From a virus, in the IMG/VR virus record IMGVR_UViG_3300033143_003083, positions 1-64,000 of that record: DNA of 64,000 nucleotides; one strand, written 5' to 3'. The position numbers and the translations under genes are program-made. This document shows, in pieces, positions 63,956 to 64,000 of this stretch; positions within the stretch are counted from its first letter, which is position 1, and each line of letters opens with the position of its first letter. A model generated the notes under the pieces. The model was given only the letters and a program-made list of their open reading frames with translations. It was not told the origin of the DNA and searched no databases.

Positions 63956-64000
63956 CTTTTACTTTCTCCTGTTTAGATTTAAGTTCTTTCTTACGTTCTT
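63945..64000 (-). CDS. C-terminal end of a Lys-rich gene, 5' part outside window
   Basis: The minus strand gives an open frame ending ERKKELKSKQEKVKDVK with TAA at 63945, overlapping the SPFH start by 11 bp; it supplies the CAGGAGAAAG ribosome site. Only 18 codons are visible, so this is tentative. Confidence 0.4.
   Translation of the reverse strand, partial: ERKKELKSKQEKVKDVK

Overview
The window is one continuous, gene-dense, A+T-rich piece of a tailed-phage genome, and it reads as a distant T4-superfamily myovirus of a Gram-negative host. Evidence for this: a split B-family DNA polymerase with a DsbA-like neighbour, gp41-like helicase, gp61-like primase, gp32-like SSB, a probable gp45-like clamp, gp14/gp15 neck and sheath-terminator proteins, a gp4-like head-completion protein, RNA ligase 1 and a kinase-phosphatase, class I NrdAB, ThyX and Dam, T4-late-type TAAATA boxes and consensus sigma70 promoters. 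No rRNA and no host-like gene appears. No stretch over 300 bases lacks a gene.

Layout. 1-8.9 kb (minus): virion genes, in transcription order gp14-like, gp15-like, tail-tube-like, two virion proteins, a 1157-residue protein that ends in a second tail-tube-like domain, a papain-like small protein and a fibre-like protein cut by the window edge. 8.9-13.6 kb and 17.9-22.8 kb (plus): two tightly overlapping operons of 13 genes whose products almost all begin MKLxxLFE or a close variant. This resembles the N-terminal capsid-targeting peptide of T4 Alt and the T4 internal proteins. The bodies look like enzymes: amidoligase-like, ADP-ribosyltransferase-like, two GNATs, SprT-like protease, isochorismatase-like, ParB-like, and a paralogous trio of unknown function. 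I infer an arsenal of proteins packaged in the head and injected with the DNA. 13.6-17.8 kb and 22.8-29.8 kb (minus): arrays of very small genes joined by 1-4 base overlaps, forming at least four paralogous families. Here they are called W (C-terminus WWML), H (wing-like C-terminus G[WY]I...LTExG), G (C-terminus GMSxExIxxYxxL) and D (N-terminal AVDxDG). Single plus-strand late genes (25.4, 29.9, 41.6 kb) interrupt the minus strand.

29.9-36.7 kb: head completion, small membrane or exported proteins, a tRNA-like gene with a 56-nt anticodon loop, a cupin, a gamma-glutamylcyclotransferase-like protein and thyX. 37-44.6 kb: helicase, Dam, primase, a DnaE-like mini-protein and small genes. 44.6-51.5 kb: nrdB, nrdA, polynucleotide kinase-phosphatase and RNA ligase. 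52-57 kb: VWA metallopeptidase-like protein plus MoxR-type AAA+ ATPase, gp32-like SSB and clamp. 57-62 kb: HD phosphohydrolase, DNA polymerase in two ORFs separated by two small genes, DsbA-like protein and an initiator-type tRNA-fMet. 62-64 kb: an Arg-rich virion candidate and an SPFH/band-7 protein.

Expression logic visible in the sequence: early-type sigma70 promoters (TTGACA-17-TATAAT with a shared TCAATCTATAAT core) drive leftward small-gene operons. TAAATA late boxes precede virion genes and the cargo operons. At four genes the box ends exactly 5 nt before the ATG, implying leaderless late mRNAs. Functional names are from motif reading only; no database search was run.
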